A stretch of DNA of 64,000 bases from Treponema primitia ZAS-2. GTDB lineage: Bacteria; Spirochaetota; Spirochaetia; Treponematales; Breznakiellaceae. A program made the translations under genes and the position numbers. The notes beneath the pieces were generated by a model. The model saw only the letters and a list, made by a program, of their open reading frames with translations, was not told the DNA's origin and did not search any database. Shown piece after piece: positions 18,291-26,647 of the stretch (position 1 is its first letter; the number at the start of each line of letters is the position of its first letter). The stretch is from contig NC_015578.1 of NCBI RefSeq assembly GCF_000214375.1, positions 992,001 through 1,056,000 of the forward strand, written 5' to 3'.

Positions 18291-18797
18291 CTATTCCAAA
18301 ACCCAGGGTTCCAGGAGCAGGGCCGTACGCTTTTCCATATCAATGGCCCCGAAAAATTCCTTTCTGAAAGGAGCCAGGCGGTGCTCCCCCCCGGTAAGCT
18401 TCACTTCTATCAACTGGCCGCCGCCGCCTTCGATCACATCGTGGACTTCCCCTAGGACTTTGCCGTCCCGATCAAGCACCTCGACGCCCCGCAGGTCCTC
18501 CACATAGTACTCGTCCTCCAAAAGGGGCGCCGCATGGGCCCGGTCAACCACCAATTCCGCCCCGGTGATGGTTTTGGCGGCCTCCGGGGTATCAATACCC
18601 CGGAATTTTATCCCCAGGGAAGGGCCGATCCGGGTGGTTTCTTCTATATGGAAGGGGGTTTCGCGGTTTTCCCGGCGGAGTAGTACAGTTTCAAGCTGCT
18701 CTAGGTGTTCCCTTTCCCCTGAAAAGGGTTTTATCTTCACAAAACCCTTAACGCCGAAGGGTGCGCCCACCAAGGCTGCCACAAATTTGTCGATCAT
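18291..18797 (-). CDS. rimM: 16S rRNA processing protein RimM
   Basis: The 168-aa protein has both RimM parts: the N-terminal beta barrel (G-A-P-F-G-V-K-G-F-V-K) and the PRC-barrel domain (E-Y-Y-V-E-D-L-R-G-V-E-V, L-G-E-V-H-D-V-I-E). It helps assemble the 30S head by binding S19. It lies between khpA and trmD as in most bacteria. Confidence 0.96.
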   Translation of the reverse strand: MIDKFVAALVGAPFGVKGFVKIKPFSGEREHLEQLETVLLRRENRETPFHIEETTRIGPSLGIKFRGIDTPEAAKTITGAELVVDRAHAAPLLEDEYYVEDLRGVEVLDRDGKVLGEVHDVIEGGGGQLIEVKLTGGEHRLAPFRKEFFGAIDMEKRTALLLEPWVLE

Positions 18798-18853
18798 TTT
18801 CCGTTGTTCATTATAAAACTTCCACCCGCCGGGTCGCAGCCCGGGGGTTTCGG

Positions 18854-19087
18854 TCAGTCCAAAATTTCCAGGACCGTGTGTTTCCCGCCCTTGGCGGTGG
18901 CGGCCTGCAAAACGGTCCTGATCGCCTTGGCGATGCGGCCATGTTTACCGATAACCTTACCGATATCGTCCGGCGCCACCCTCAGTTCCAGAATTGTAGA
19001 CTTTTCCCCCTCAATGACCGTAAGTTCCACCGAAGCGGGGTCATCAACCAGGGATTTTACAATATACTCAACCAGATCCTTTTCCAT
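18854..19087 (-). CDS. khpA: KH-domain RNA-binding protein KhpA
   Basis: The 77-aa protein is one KH domain with the G-x-x-G loop in I-G-K-H-G-R-I-A-K-A-I-R, and it matches the YlqC/KhpA family in length. It lies between rpsP and rimM, the usual place. KhpA proteins bind RNA, often as dimers with KhpB. Confidence 0.95.
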   Translation of the reverse strand: MEKDLVEYIVKSLVDDPASVELTVIEGEKSTILELRVAPDDIGKVIGKHGRIAKAIRTVLQAATAKGGKHTVLEILD

Positions 19088-19111
19088 AGGCTCTCCTTTT
19101 GAACGTGAAAA

Positions 19112-19360
19112 TTATAAGGAGATGTTTTTCTTATTCAGGATCCTGCGTACCGTATCGCTTACGGTGGCACCATTTTGGAGCCAAGCCTTTACCTTATCCG
19201 CATCAAAGAGGATTTGCTTGTCCTCTGCTTCAATAGGATGATAATAGCCCAATTCCTCGATGGTCTTACTGTCCCGGGCTGCCCGTTTGTCCATAACCAC
19301 AATGCGGTAATAGGGCCGTTTTTTCGTTCCGAATTTCTTGAGCCTGATTCTGGCGCTCAT
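19112..19360 (-). CDS. rpsP: 30S ribosomal protein S16
   Basis: The 82-aa protein has the S16 signature: M-S-A-R-I-R-L-K-K-F-G, K-K-R-P-Y-Y-R-I-V-V-M-D, R-A-A-R-D-S-K-T-I-E-E-L-G-Y-Y. It is the first gene of a minus-strand operon of about twelve genes running to 12309. An AGGAGG ribosome site precedes the ATG, and a strong promoter lies about 80 bp upstream. Confidence 0.97.
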   Translation of the reverse strand: MSARIRLKKFGTKKRPYYRIVVMDKRAARDSKTIEELGYYHPIEAEDKQILFDADKVKAWLQNGATVSDTVRRILNKKNISL

Positions 19361-19438
19361 GAAGAATCCTCCTGGTATCTACGCTTTTCTGTCCCTCATA
19401 GGTAGCCGCATAAGCGGCATCAAACAGCGTGAAATATC

Positions 19439-19467
19439 ATTATAGAAAATAGATTGTTTTTAGTCAA
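19439..19467 (-). promoter_or_regulatory. Promoter of the rpsP operon
   Basis: Reading the minus strand, TTGACT (19462-19467), a 17-bp spacer and TATAAT (19439-19444) form a near-consensus sigma-70 promoter. The leader to rpsP would be about 70 nt. Facing the other way, TTGACG (19474-19479) with TATCCA or CATAAT could serve the gene at 19514. Confidence 0.85.
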
Positions 19468-19513
19468 TTACGCTTGACGCTTCCTATATTCTAGTCTATC
19501 CATAATATAGCCC

Positions 19514-22447
19514 ATGATACAAATGTTATTTTCCCTACGATTCCAGTCACAGCTTCGCAGGACCAGGTCGGATTTGGTCTCGGCTTTGGAGGGGGCCATT
19601 GTCCGGGCGGCTGAAATCTCCGGGGCCAAGGTTCGGAAAGAACACCACTGTATCACCGCCTCCTTTAAGGAAGAAACCCTGGGGTTCTGGCTGGACATAC
19701 TCATGACCCTGGAGGCTGTCCATGGGGCTCTGCAAAGGGCTGCGCCGGAGCTATACGGCCATGTATGCGTCCTGGGCCGGGATATAGCCGCCGGGGAGTA
19801 TGAAACCGGGGAGGAGGGCTCCGAAGGCGGCCCGGTCTTGCTGCGGCAACTGCCCTGCGAGGCCGGCGCCACCGGGATATGGTGTTCTGAAACGGTACGA
19901 ACGGCCCTGGAACCCTATGCGTTTTTTGAGGCCCCCGGTGAAAACAATGAAGCCTATGGGCAATTAAAAAACTTCAAAGCTCTTGCCGCTTATGATGCCG
20001 GCTTTGCCAAGCTCTTCCCCTTCAGCGAACAGATACAGGAAGCTCTGGGCCAGAGTGACTTAGCAAGCGCCCGCCGGGCGGTTTTGTTGGCCCCGGCCTT
20101 TACAGGTAAACGGGAAGCCCTTTCCCAGTATTGCCGGCGCCTGCTGGGGGAGTTCCCCCCCCTGGTTATCCGGTTTGGGGCCGGCGGGACCGGGCTTGCC
20201 TGCATCACCGATGCCCTGAGCCTGTCTATCCGTTCCCTTTTCACCCGCCCCCGGGACGCTGTACCCTCGCCGGAACTACCGGGGAAGGCGGGGCTCTTGA
20301 CGGAACTCGACAGCATCGGGACTTTCATCTTCAAAGAACGGCTGGGGGATGAGTTTTCCCCCTTTGGGGTGCAGAAAACCCGTCGGTTTTTTCAATCGCT
20401 CCTGGAAAATTACGCTGTTGCAGCAAAGGACCGGTCAATTATCCCGGTTATCCTGCTGGAAAATATAAGCCAAGCCAATCCTTTGGCGGCCCGGCTTGTG
20501 GTAGAGGTCTGTAATGAACTGTTTCCCCCAACGGACCAGGGGGTTTATATACTGGGAACCTGTACCGGTGAAGCGGGATTCCCTGAAGCAAATGCTAACG
20601 AAGCAAACTCAGGCGAAGCAAGCTCCGATTTGGGGGGCGAAGGGAGTCCGGGGGGCAAACCGTCTTTGGGCATCTGGGAAGCCCTCTTTTCCCGGATGCT
20701 GCGTTTCTCCCCATCCCAGGAAACCATGCCGGAAGTTTCGGAATTTTCGAGCCCGGTGGATCCCCGTGGATTATCCCCGGAATTGCCCCGGGACTTATGG
20801 GAGATAGCCTATACCATGGGTCTGCTCAGGCGTTACTTCCCCCCGGCCTTGTTTCTCAGGCTTCTTGAGGAGGAAGGGAAGAATCCGGTAATGATCTCCC
20901 GGGCTCTTGATATGCTGGCCGCCCTGGGGATCATTGATTTTACCGGGGATCCTCTGCCCCGGTTCCGGGATTTTTTTACCCTGGCCGAGGAGCATTTGGG
21001 CCCCCTAAAGGACCGTATCCACTCCTTGGTACGGAACCGTTTGCTGGCCTGGGTGGGGGCGGGCAAACTGCGGCCCAGTTTTAAGCTGCTGGAGGCCCTG
21101 GCAGATCTGGGGGAAATCGGTTCCCCGGAACTGGTCCTGGAAGCCCTGAGCTTGGATCTGTCTAACGGTACCTGTCTGAACCTGCGTCGGGCCATTGAGC
21201 AGTCCCACCTGGAGGAGGTCGCCGGCCCGGACCGGCTCCCTACGCTGCTCTATATCTTCAAAACCCAGGAAAGTCTGCTTCGGGGTGACCGGGCAGCCAT
21301 TATTGCCGCCTTTGGGGATCCGCCTCCTGAAGAGGATTTCCCCCCCTATAAGGTGCGTATCCTCACCAATGAGACCAGCTATAGTTTAAGTGTCCATGCT
21401 ATTGATCAAGCCTCAGAGCTGATCAAAAAGGCCATGCTATTATGCCAGGGCCGATCGGTGGGCAGGGGGCTTGCCCAGGCGTACCGCCTTTTTTCCCTGG
21501 TGAACCTTTCCCGGCGGCGCCTGTCGGATGCCATGGACTACTTTGCCTTTGCCATGGAACAGGCGGAAAAGTCCGAGGATTTTGAGGAATTTACCCTCTC
21601 CGCCTATTATGCGGCCCAAGCCCAGTTCCTGTTCGGCAATATCGCCAAGGCAGAGCGGCTGGCCCGCAAGGCGGAGGAGACCGCCCTGATAGTAGGGCTT
21701 ACCGCTTGGGCGGACCGGAGCCGCTTCCTCCGGGGGAAACTCCGCTTTGAGTCCGGCCTGTATCAGGATGCGTTGGATCTTTTTACGGAACTGCGAAGCC
21801 GGCCCACAGGAACCCTTTCCCCGGATGCCGAGGACACCCTGGAAGCCTGGATATACCGGTCTGCGGTGTACCTGGGAAGTGCCGGTATCCCCAAACCCGC
21901 TCGGGCAAACGGCGACGCCCGGTTTTTCGAAATCGAAGCCTCCTACCTGGCCGGGGACTACCCCCTGACGGCGGTCCTTTCGGAGCGGCTCCTGGAGGAT
22001 CTCCCGGCCTGGGACTTTCTCTTTATTGAGCAGCCCGATTGGCGGAGCGGCTTTGCCCAGGGTGAACTGTACCTGTTTTCACAACGGGAATTCCTAGGCC
22101 CCTTGATCGCCGCCTACCACGCCCTGGCCCTTTGCCGCCTGGACAGGCCCGGCGAGGGTCCCTCCCCAAAGGCAGAAGCCCGCCGCAGCATGGACCAGCT
22201 CTTTCAGGACGAGCAGTTTTCCGATATGGACCCCAACGATGCTTTTTACTATTACGCTTATTACTGCGTACTCGGTGAGTCCGGGGCGGCGGAGGTGGAC
22301 ATGAATACCGCGGTCAGCATGGCCTTCAAACGGCTCCAGCGCCGGGCCAGCCGCATCGACGATATCGAAATTAACAAAGCTTTTCTGAACCGGCATTACT
22401 GGAACCAGGCGCTCTGCCTGGAGGCCAAGGAACACAAGCTGATTTAG
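19514..22447 (+). CDS. Large protein with degenerate AAA and TPR-like helices
   Basis: The 977-aa product has no clear named family. The N-terminal 100 residues are a compact alpha/beta region. Residues about 190-240 (L-L-A-P-A-F-T-G-K-R-E-A-L) look like a worn P-loop lacking the canonical G-x-x-x-x-G-K-(S/T). Residues 620-900 are helical pairs with TPR-like Ala/Leu/Tyr spacing (A-K-A-E-R-L-A-R-K-A-E-E-T-A). This resembles MalT- or cyclase-linked AAA-TPR regulators that lost ATPase residues. No Shine-Dalgarno precedes the ATG and the next ATG is three codons on. Function unknown. Confidence 0.65.
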   Translation: MIQMLFSLRFQSQLRRTRSDLVSALEGAIVRAAEISGAKVRKEHHCITASFKEETLGFWLDILMTLEAVHGALQRAAPELYGHVCVLGRDIAAGEYETGEEGSEGGPVLLRQLPCEAGATGIWCSETVRTALEPYAFFEAPGENNEAYGQLKNFKALAAYDAGFAKLFPFSEQIQEALGQSDLASARRAVLLAPAFTGKREALSQYCRRLLGEFPPLVIRFGAGGTGLACITDALSLSIRSLFTRPRDAVPSPELPGKAGLLTELDSIGTFIFKERLGDEFSPFGVQKTRRFFQSLLENYAVAAKDRSIIPVILLENISQANPLAARLVVEVCNELFPPTDQGVYILGTCTGEAGFPEANANEANSGEASSDLGGEGSPGGKPSLGIWEALFSRMLRFSPSQETMPEVSEFSSPVDPRGLSPELPRDLWEIAYTMGLLRRYFPPALFLRLLEEEGKNPVMISRALDMLAALGIIDFTGDPLPRFRDFFTLAEEHLGPLKDRIHSLVRNRLLAWVGAGKLRPSFKLLEALADLGEIGSPELVLEALSLDLSNGTCLNLRRAIEQSHLEEVAGPDRLPTLLYIFKTQESLLRGDRAAIIAAFGDPPPEEDFPPYKVRILTNETSYSLSVHAIDQASELIKKAMLLCQGRSVGRGLAQAYRLFSLVNLSRRRLSDAMDYFAFAMEQAEKSEDFEEFTLSAYYAAQAQFLFGNIAKAERLARKAEETALIVGLTAWADRSRFLRGKLRFESGLYQDALDLFTELRSRPTGTLSPDAEDTLEAWIYRSAVYLGSAGIPKPARANGDARFFEIEASYLAGDYPLTAVLSERLLEDLPAWDFLFIEQPDWRSGFAQGELYLFSQREFLGPLIAAYHALALCRLDRPGEGPSPKAEARRSMDQLFQDEQFSDMDPNDAFYYYAYYCVLGESGAAEVDMNTAVSMAFKRLQRRASRIDDIEINKAFLNRHYWNQALCLEAKEHKLI

Positions 22448-22466
22448 GGCTGGCACTAAACCTGGC

Positions 22467-25400
22467 TTATTCTGTTTGTTGGCTATCCAGGTAAAGGCGA
22501 ATATCGCTGATTAATTTTTCTGCTGCTTCTATGAAGCTGCTGTTTTTTTTCGTTAGTTTTTGAAAGTCGCCTGCTTTGGCAGCGAATTCCAGTTCTTCGG
22601 CCATATTGCCTATTTCTACGGCATCAATACCCCGGCTTGCCCCTTTTAAGCCGTGAACCGTGATCATATAATCGGAAAGATTTTTTTCATTTGGTTCGCG
22701 GATTGTGTCCAGCATCGCCGGGGCGCTTTTACTATAAGCTGTCAGGATGCGCTTGTATATTTTTTCACTGTTGTAGCGTTTAATGCCCCCTGGTATATCC
22801 AAACCGGGCACGGGTTTTTCGCTTTCATTTTTCTCAGCCTCGGCCGCGCCGGGTCTTTCTTTTTCTGCCTGCGCCAAAGTTTCGGCGCTCTGCTTGGCCT
22901 TTACCCATTTATTGAGCATCTCGTCAAGTTCCATAATATCTATGGGTTTTGACACAAAGCCGTTAAAACCATTTGCCAGAAACATCGCTTCGTTGCCCGT
23001 AAGGGCATTGGCGGTAAGGGCTGCAATCGGAATATTTTTTGCATATTCCGTGCCGATTTCATTTCTGATGATGCGCACTGTTTCTATGCCGTCCATTTCG
23101 GGCATCATGTGGTCCATGAGCACCAGATCGTAGGGGTGTTTTTCGTCTTTAATCATTTCTATGGCTTTCATGCCGCTGGAGGCACATTCAACCCTAAGCC
23201 CGTAAGGTTCAAGCAGGCCCTGGGCTACTTCAAGGTTTATGGCCACATCATCCACCACGAGCACCCTGCCGTAGGGCATCCAGGCCCTTTTCAAATCCTG
23301 GACAGGGTTCCGGGATTCTTCCATAAAGCGCAGGGCCGCGAACATCTCCGCTATTTCTTTCCCTATTACGGAATTTCCTATTGTTTTTTGCGGGAGTGTC
23401 ATGGTAAAAGTACTGCCCTTTCCATATTCGCTTTCCACACTGATAGTACCGTTCATAAGGGTCAAAAGTTTTTTTGTGATCGAAAGCCCCAGGCCAGTGC
23501 CTTCGATTTTCCGGTTTGCCCTGGTGTCAAGCTGGCTGTATTCGGTAAAAAGTTTTTCCCTATCTTCCTGCTTGATCCCGATCCCCGTGTCGGAAACCTT
23601 CAGTATCAAAAGTATTCCGTTTTCAAAAGGCTCGTGGGTTATTTCAAGCCGCACCTTTCCTGCTTTGGTATATTTAATCCCATTGGATAGGATGTTGTTA
23701 AGGATCTGCTTAATCCGCAATTCATCGCCAAAAAGAGTTTCCGGTAAATCGTCGCTCACCGAAAGTTCAAAGCTTATCGGTTTTTCGCCTATGCGCACCA
23801 TATTGAGGCGCACCGATTCGCTTATCAGAGAAGCGGTACTGTATTCTACCGGAATTATTTCAAAATTGCCCGTTTCAATTTTTGAAATATCCAGAATATC
23901 ATTTATGATTCCCAACAGGGTAACTCCCGAAACTCTGATTTTTTCAATGCTGCCGTGGGCAGTTTCGGGCAGAGCTTTTTCCAGCACAATGTTTGAAAGG
24001 CCTATGATGGCATTAAGGGGCGTGCGTATTTCGTGGCTCATGGTCGCAAGGAATTCGCTTTTTGCCCTGGATGCGGATTCGGCAATCTTTACCTGTTCCG
24101 CAAGTTCCCGGGTTCTTTCCCCAACTAAAATTTCAAGCTCCGCTTTTTGCTGATGTACCTGGTTATACGAATCGGTCAGATGTTTTGCCAAAGCGATGGT
24201 CATACCGGTGGTCACAAAAAAGAAACTGTAGCGGGTCAGGAAAATACCGGTATGGATGAATGCCGCATCCAGTGTGTCAACTACGGCGGTCAGGCTCAAA
24301 AAGATAATAACCGTAACGATATTTCCGAACAGGGTCTTGGTAAGGCCGTTCTGTATCACTTTCAGGAGATTCCATTTGGCATAGGCATGTTTTTTCCATT
24401 GGCGGTGAATGTCTTTGCAGAAGGTAAATATTACATCATGTCCCAAAACAAAGATCAACATGAACATGCAGACTACCCGCCAAAGGTTCAATGCGTCGTC
24501 AGCAAATTCAGTGGAGAAAAACGACTGCAGGACAATCAGGACGAAACAGAACAGGCCATACAGCTTTGCAGGCAATAGAATGCGGTTAAAGTTGAGCTGT
24601 TCGATAAAAGACGCCAGAAAGAATACCAGAATATAGAGGGCCGAATATTCAATTTTTTGGGTGATTGCAGAATCGCTGATAAGGTTATGGATGATAGGGC
24701 TCCGGGCAATAAAATAAATCCCCGTCATAACAGAAAAGATGCCGTAATAGAAATTGTACTTTTCCTCTCTCCGCATCAGAAAGAAAAGCATAAGGGTATA
24801 GAGGCCGACAAAAATATACACGGTACAAAAAATCAATGTCCTTTGGTCGGCGCTCTGTCTCATCACGATGCGGTAATCATCAATAAAATGCGGGGCACTG
24901 TAAAAAAGCCCGCCGTAATCGAAACCGGGAGGGCTTATGATCCTGATGGCAAGAATGTTCGTGCCTGTATGAAAAATATCCCGGTACACCGGAATACCCG
25001 CGCCCCGCCGTGTCCGGTGTTTGGTTATTTGGCCCTTTGGGTCCAGGTGGATTTCTGAATGGACTAAAAACCCGTTGAGGTATATTTCCCAGTTATCCCC
25101 GATGCCCGCCAAATAAATGCCCGGGGTTACCGGCGGCGAACTTCTCAGGGCGCGCATCGCGTCGGTATCGACTTCAAAAGGGATGGCCATGGTGAATTCC
25201 TGATCGGCATCTGCCCACGGAGCAAGGAAAGGGCGGCTGCTTTTGAGGCCCAGGATGTCCTTAATAATAAGCGAGGGCTTTCCTTGCTTGGGCAGCGCCA
25301 CCGCCTCCCAGTCAAGGGGAGAAAATTCCCGGATTATATCCTGAAAGGTAAAGCCGTTTTTTGCATAAATAGGGCAGTCGGACAGCGCTACCCTGAAGGG

Positions 25401-25499
25401 GCTTGCAACGGAATTTTTCGGCCTTGGAAAGAAAAGCGCCGCGCCTATGAGAACCGCGGCCAGAAGGAAATATATTGCAAATTGAGCAGGTTTTTTCAT
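22467..25499 (-). CDS. Hybrid sensor histidine kinase with receiver and Hpt
   Basis: The start at 25499 (M-K-K-P-A-Q-F) gives 1010 aa. Order: signal anchor, extracytoplasmic sensor (about 30-215), a seven-segment membrane block (about 225-450) of the 7TM-DISM kind, a coiled coil, HisKA (F-L-A-T-M-S-H-E-I-R-T-P-L-N), HATPase (D-T-G-I-G-I-K, G-T-G-L-G-L-S-I), a receiver (V-L-V-V-D-D-V-A-I, with L-V-L-M-D-H-M-M-P), and a C-terminal Hpt (V-H-G-L-K-G-A-S-R-G). It therefore carries a full BarA-like phosphorelay in one chain. No partner regulator is adjacent. It converges on the 977-aa gene with a 19-bp gap. Confidence 0.9.
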   Translation of the reverse strand: MKKPAQFAIYFLLAAVLIGAALFFPRPKNSVASPFRVALSDCPIYAKNGFTFQDIIREFSPLDWEAVALPKQGKPSLIIKDILGLKSSRPFLAPWADADQEFTMAIPFEVDTDAMRALRSSPPVTPGIYLAGIGDNWEIYLNGFLVHSEIHLDPKGQITKHRTRRGAGIPVYRDIFHTGTNILAIRIISPPGFDYGGLFYSAPHFIDDYRIVMRQSADQRTLIFCTVYIFVGLYTLMLFFLMRREEKYNFYYGIFSVMTGIYFIARSPIIHNLISDSAITQKIEYSALYILVFFLASFIEQLNFNRILLPAKLYGLFCFVLIVLQSFFSTEFADDALNLWRVVCMFMLIFVLGHDVIFTFCKDIHRQWKKHAYAKWNLLKVIQNGLTKTLFGNIVTVIIFLSLTAVVDTLDAAFIHTGIFLTRYSFFFVTTGMTIALAKHLTDSYNQVHQQKAELEILVGERTRELAEQVKIAESASRAKSEFLATMSHEIRTPLNAIIGLSNIVLEKALPETAHGSIEKIRVSGVTLLGIINDILDISKIETGNFEIIPVEYSTASLISESVRLNMVRIGEKPISFELSVSDDLPETLFGDELRIKQILNNILSNGIKYTKAGKVRLEITHEPFENGILLILKVSDTGIGIKQEDREKLFTEYSQLDTRANRKIEGTGLGLSITKKLLTLMNGTISVESEYGKGSTFTMTLPQKTIGNSVIGKEIAEMFAALRFMEESRNPVQDLKRAWMPYGRVLVVDDVAINLEVAQGLLEPYGLRVECASSGMKAIEMIKDEKHPYDLVLMDHMMPEMDGIETVRIIRNEIGTEYAKNIPIAALTANALTGNEAMFLANGFNGFVSKPIDIMELDEMLNKWVKAKQSAETLAQAEKERPGAAEAEKNESEKPVPGLDIPGGIKRYNSEKIYKRILTAYSKSAPAMLDTIREPNEKNLSDYMITVHGLKGASRGIDAVEIGNMAEELEFAAKAGDFQKLTKKNSSFIEAAEKLISDIRLYLDSQQTE

Positions 25500-25634
25500 T
25501 CGGGATAAATGATATAGCAAAGTGATAAATTTATACTACCCGGTGTTAGTTTTGAACCGGGCTGGGGGTGCCAAGTGCCTGATAAGAGCGCCTTCGGCAG
25601 CTCCATTAAAGCATTTTTCCCTTTCAGGTCCCTC

Positions 25635-25668
25635 AAAGGCGGAGCCTGGGGTGCCAGGCTCCGCCTTT
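25635..25668 (-). terminator. 15-bp hairpin downstream of the PIN gene
   Basis: A perfect 15-bp stem (25635-25649 with 25654-25668) around a 4-nt loop lies about 70 bp after the PIN toxin stop on the minus strand. The stem ends in A3/T3, so terminator strength is modest. The rest of 25500-25737 shows no gene. Confidence 0.6.
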
Positions 25669-25737
25669 GGAATCCGTAGCCGGTAAAGCCATGCGTTCTG
25701 TTCGGGTTCCGGGTGAACATTTCCCCTTCCCCGGTGG

Positions 25738-26166
25738 TCAGCCATCAGTGCCATCTGTCCGGGACTTTATGTATTCTTCTGCGGTTTGGACTGCCATGTC
25801 TTTTATGGGATAATCCTTTGTGTTTCTGGTTACTAAAATAGTGATTTTATTTTCTTTTGCGGCAAAATATTGAAGGCTATCTTCAAAATCGCTGAATTTT
25901 GAGGATAGACCGGAATCGACTGTTTTCTCGTTTATAGGTACTATATGAATAATCGAGCGTAATTCGTAAAGCTTCGTTTTTGCCTTGTCGTTTCCGAATG
26001 ATTTTCTGAGCATATAAAACACATTTGCCAATACAACCGGGGTGGTAAACAGCTGAACATTACTATTACTGCCAAGCTCAAATAATTCAGCGGCAGGCAA
26101 GGCAAAAGGATCGCGGTAAAGCAACACATCAAGAATAATGTCCGAATCAATAAAAACTTTTTCCAT
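25738..26166 (-). CDS. PIN-domain toxin (VapC-like)
   Basis: The 142-aa protein has the PIN fold acidic pattern: M-E-K-V-F-I-D-S-D-I-I-L-D-V near the N-terminus, then a mid-protein acidic helix (S-D-F-E-D-S-L-Q-Y-F-A-A), and I-L-V-T-R-N-T-K-D-Y before the C-terminus. PIN toxins are Mg-dependent ribonucleases. The antitoxin gene lies 2 bp upstream, the usual toxin-antitoxin arrangement. Confidence 0.85.
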   Translation of the reverse strand: MEKVFIDSDIILDVLLYRDPFALPAAELFELGSNSNVQLFTTPVVLANVFYMLRKSFGNDKAKTKLYELRSIIHIVPINEKTVDSGLSSKFSDFEDSLQYFAAKENKITILVTRNTKDYPIKDMAVQTAEEYIKSRTDGTDG

Positions 26167-26168
26167 CC

Positions 26169-26426
26169 CTATTTTCCGCCGAGTATCCGTTGCAGCCGCT
26201 CATCGGTCTCCGCCAATTTATACAGCTTTTTCACTTCTTCCTTGGAAACCGCGCCAAGCAGACCTTCGACTACCGGCGAAAATTTCTTTTCAGGAGACGG
26301 TTTTTGGGTAAGATTCCTAAAATAGTTTTCAACAATCTTTGATAAGCTGCGATGGCGGCTATCGGCATATTCCTTTGCCGATAGAATTACGGATTGGTCC
26401 ATTTGCAGGGTTAGCTTTGTTTCCAT
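26169..26426 (-). CDS. Antitoxin, DUF6364-like
   Basis: The 85-aa protein starts M-E-T-K-L-T-L-Q-M-D-Q-S-V-I, a ribbon-helix-helix type opening, continues A-K-E-Y-A-D-S-R-H-R-S-L-S-K-I-V-E-N-Y-F, and ends in a charged helix that would cover the toxin. This is the DUF6364-like antitoxin pattern found with PIN toxins. A palindromic operator overlaps its promoter, so autoregulation is likely. Confidence 0.82.
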   Translation of the reverse strand: METKLTLQMDQSVILSAKEYADSRHRSLSKIVENYFRNLTQKPSPEKKFSPVVEGLLGAVSKEEVKKLYKLAETDERLQRILGGK

Positions 26427-26437
26427 AGGTGACTCCT

Positions 26438-26473
26438 ACGTGTAAATATAATATATTTTACACGTATTGTCAA
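26438..26473 (-). promoter_or_regulatory. Toxin-antitoxin promoter with operator palindrome
   Basis: On the minus strand TTGACA (26468-26473), a 17-bp spacer and TATATT (26445-26450) form a promoter. Inverted 9-bp arms ACGTGTAAA and TTTACACGT (26438-26446, 26457-26465) lie across the spacer and -10 box, an ideal place for a repressor. Confidence 0.82.
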
Positions 26474-26647
26474 TAGCCGCGGACAATGTCAAAAGGCGCC
26501 CGGCGCCTTATTCCCCTGAATCGGCAATCCTATCCCCGGTCGGTCTGATACTTTTTTTTAAAAACCAGTATACACGGATATCCATATTGAATATGCTAAA
26601 ACGCGAAAACTTTTTTCCTAAAAATCTATTTGCAAAGAGGTGTCGTC

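Noticed and set aside
25500-25737. Short minus-strand frames between the kinase and PIN genes
   Set aside because: They have no start signals, cross a 15-bp hairpin and show no protein-like composition.
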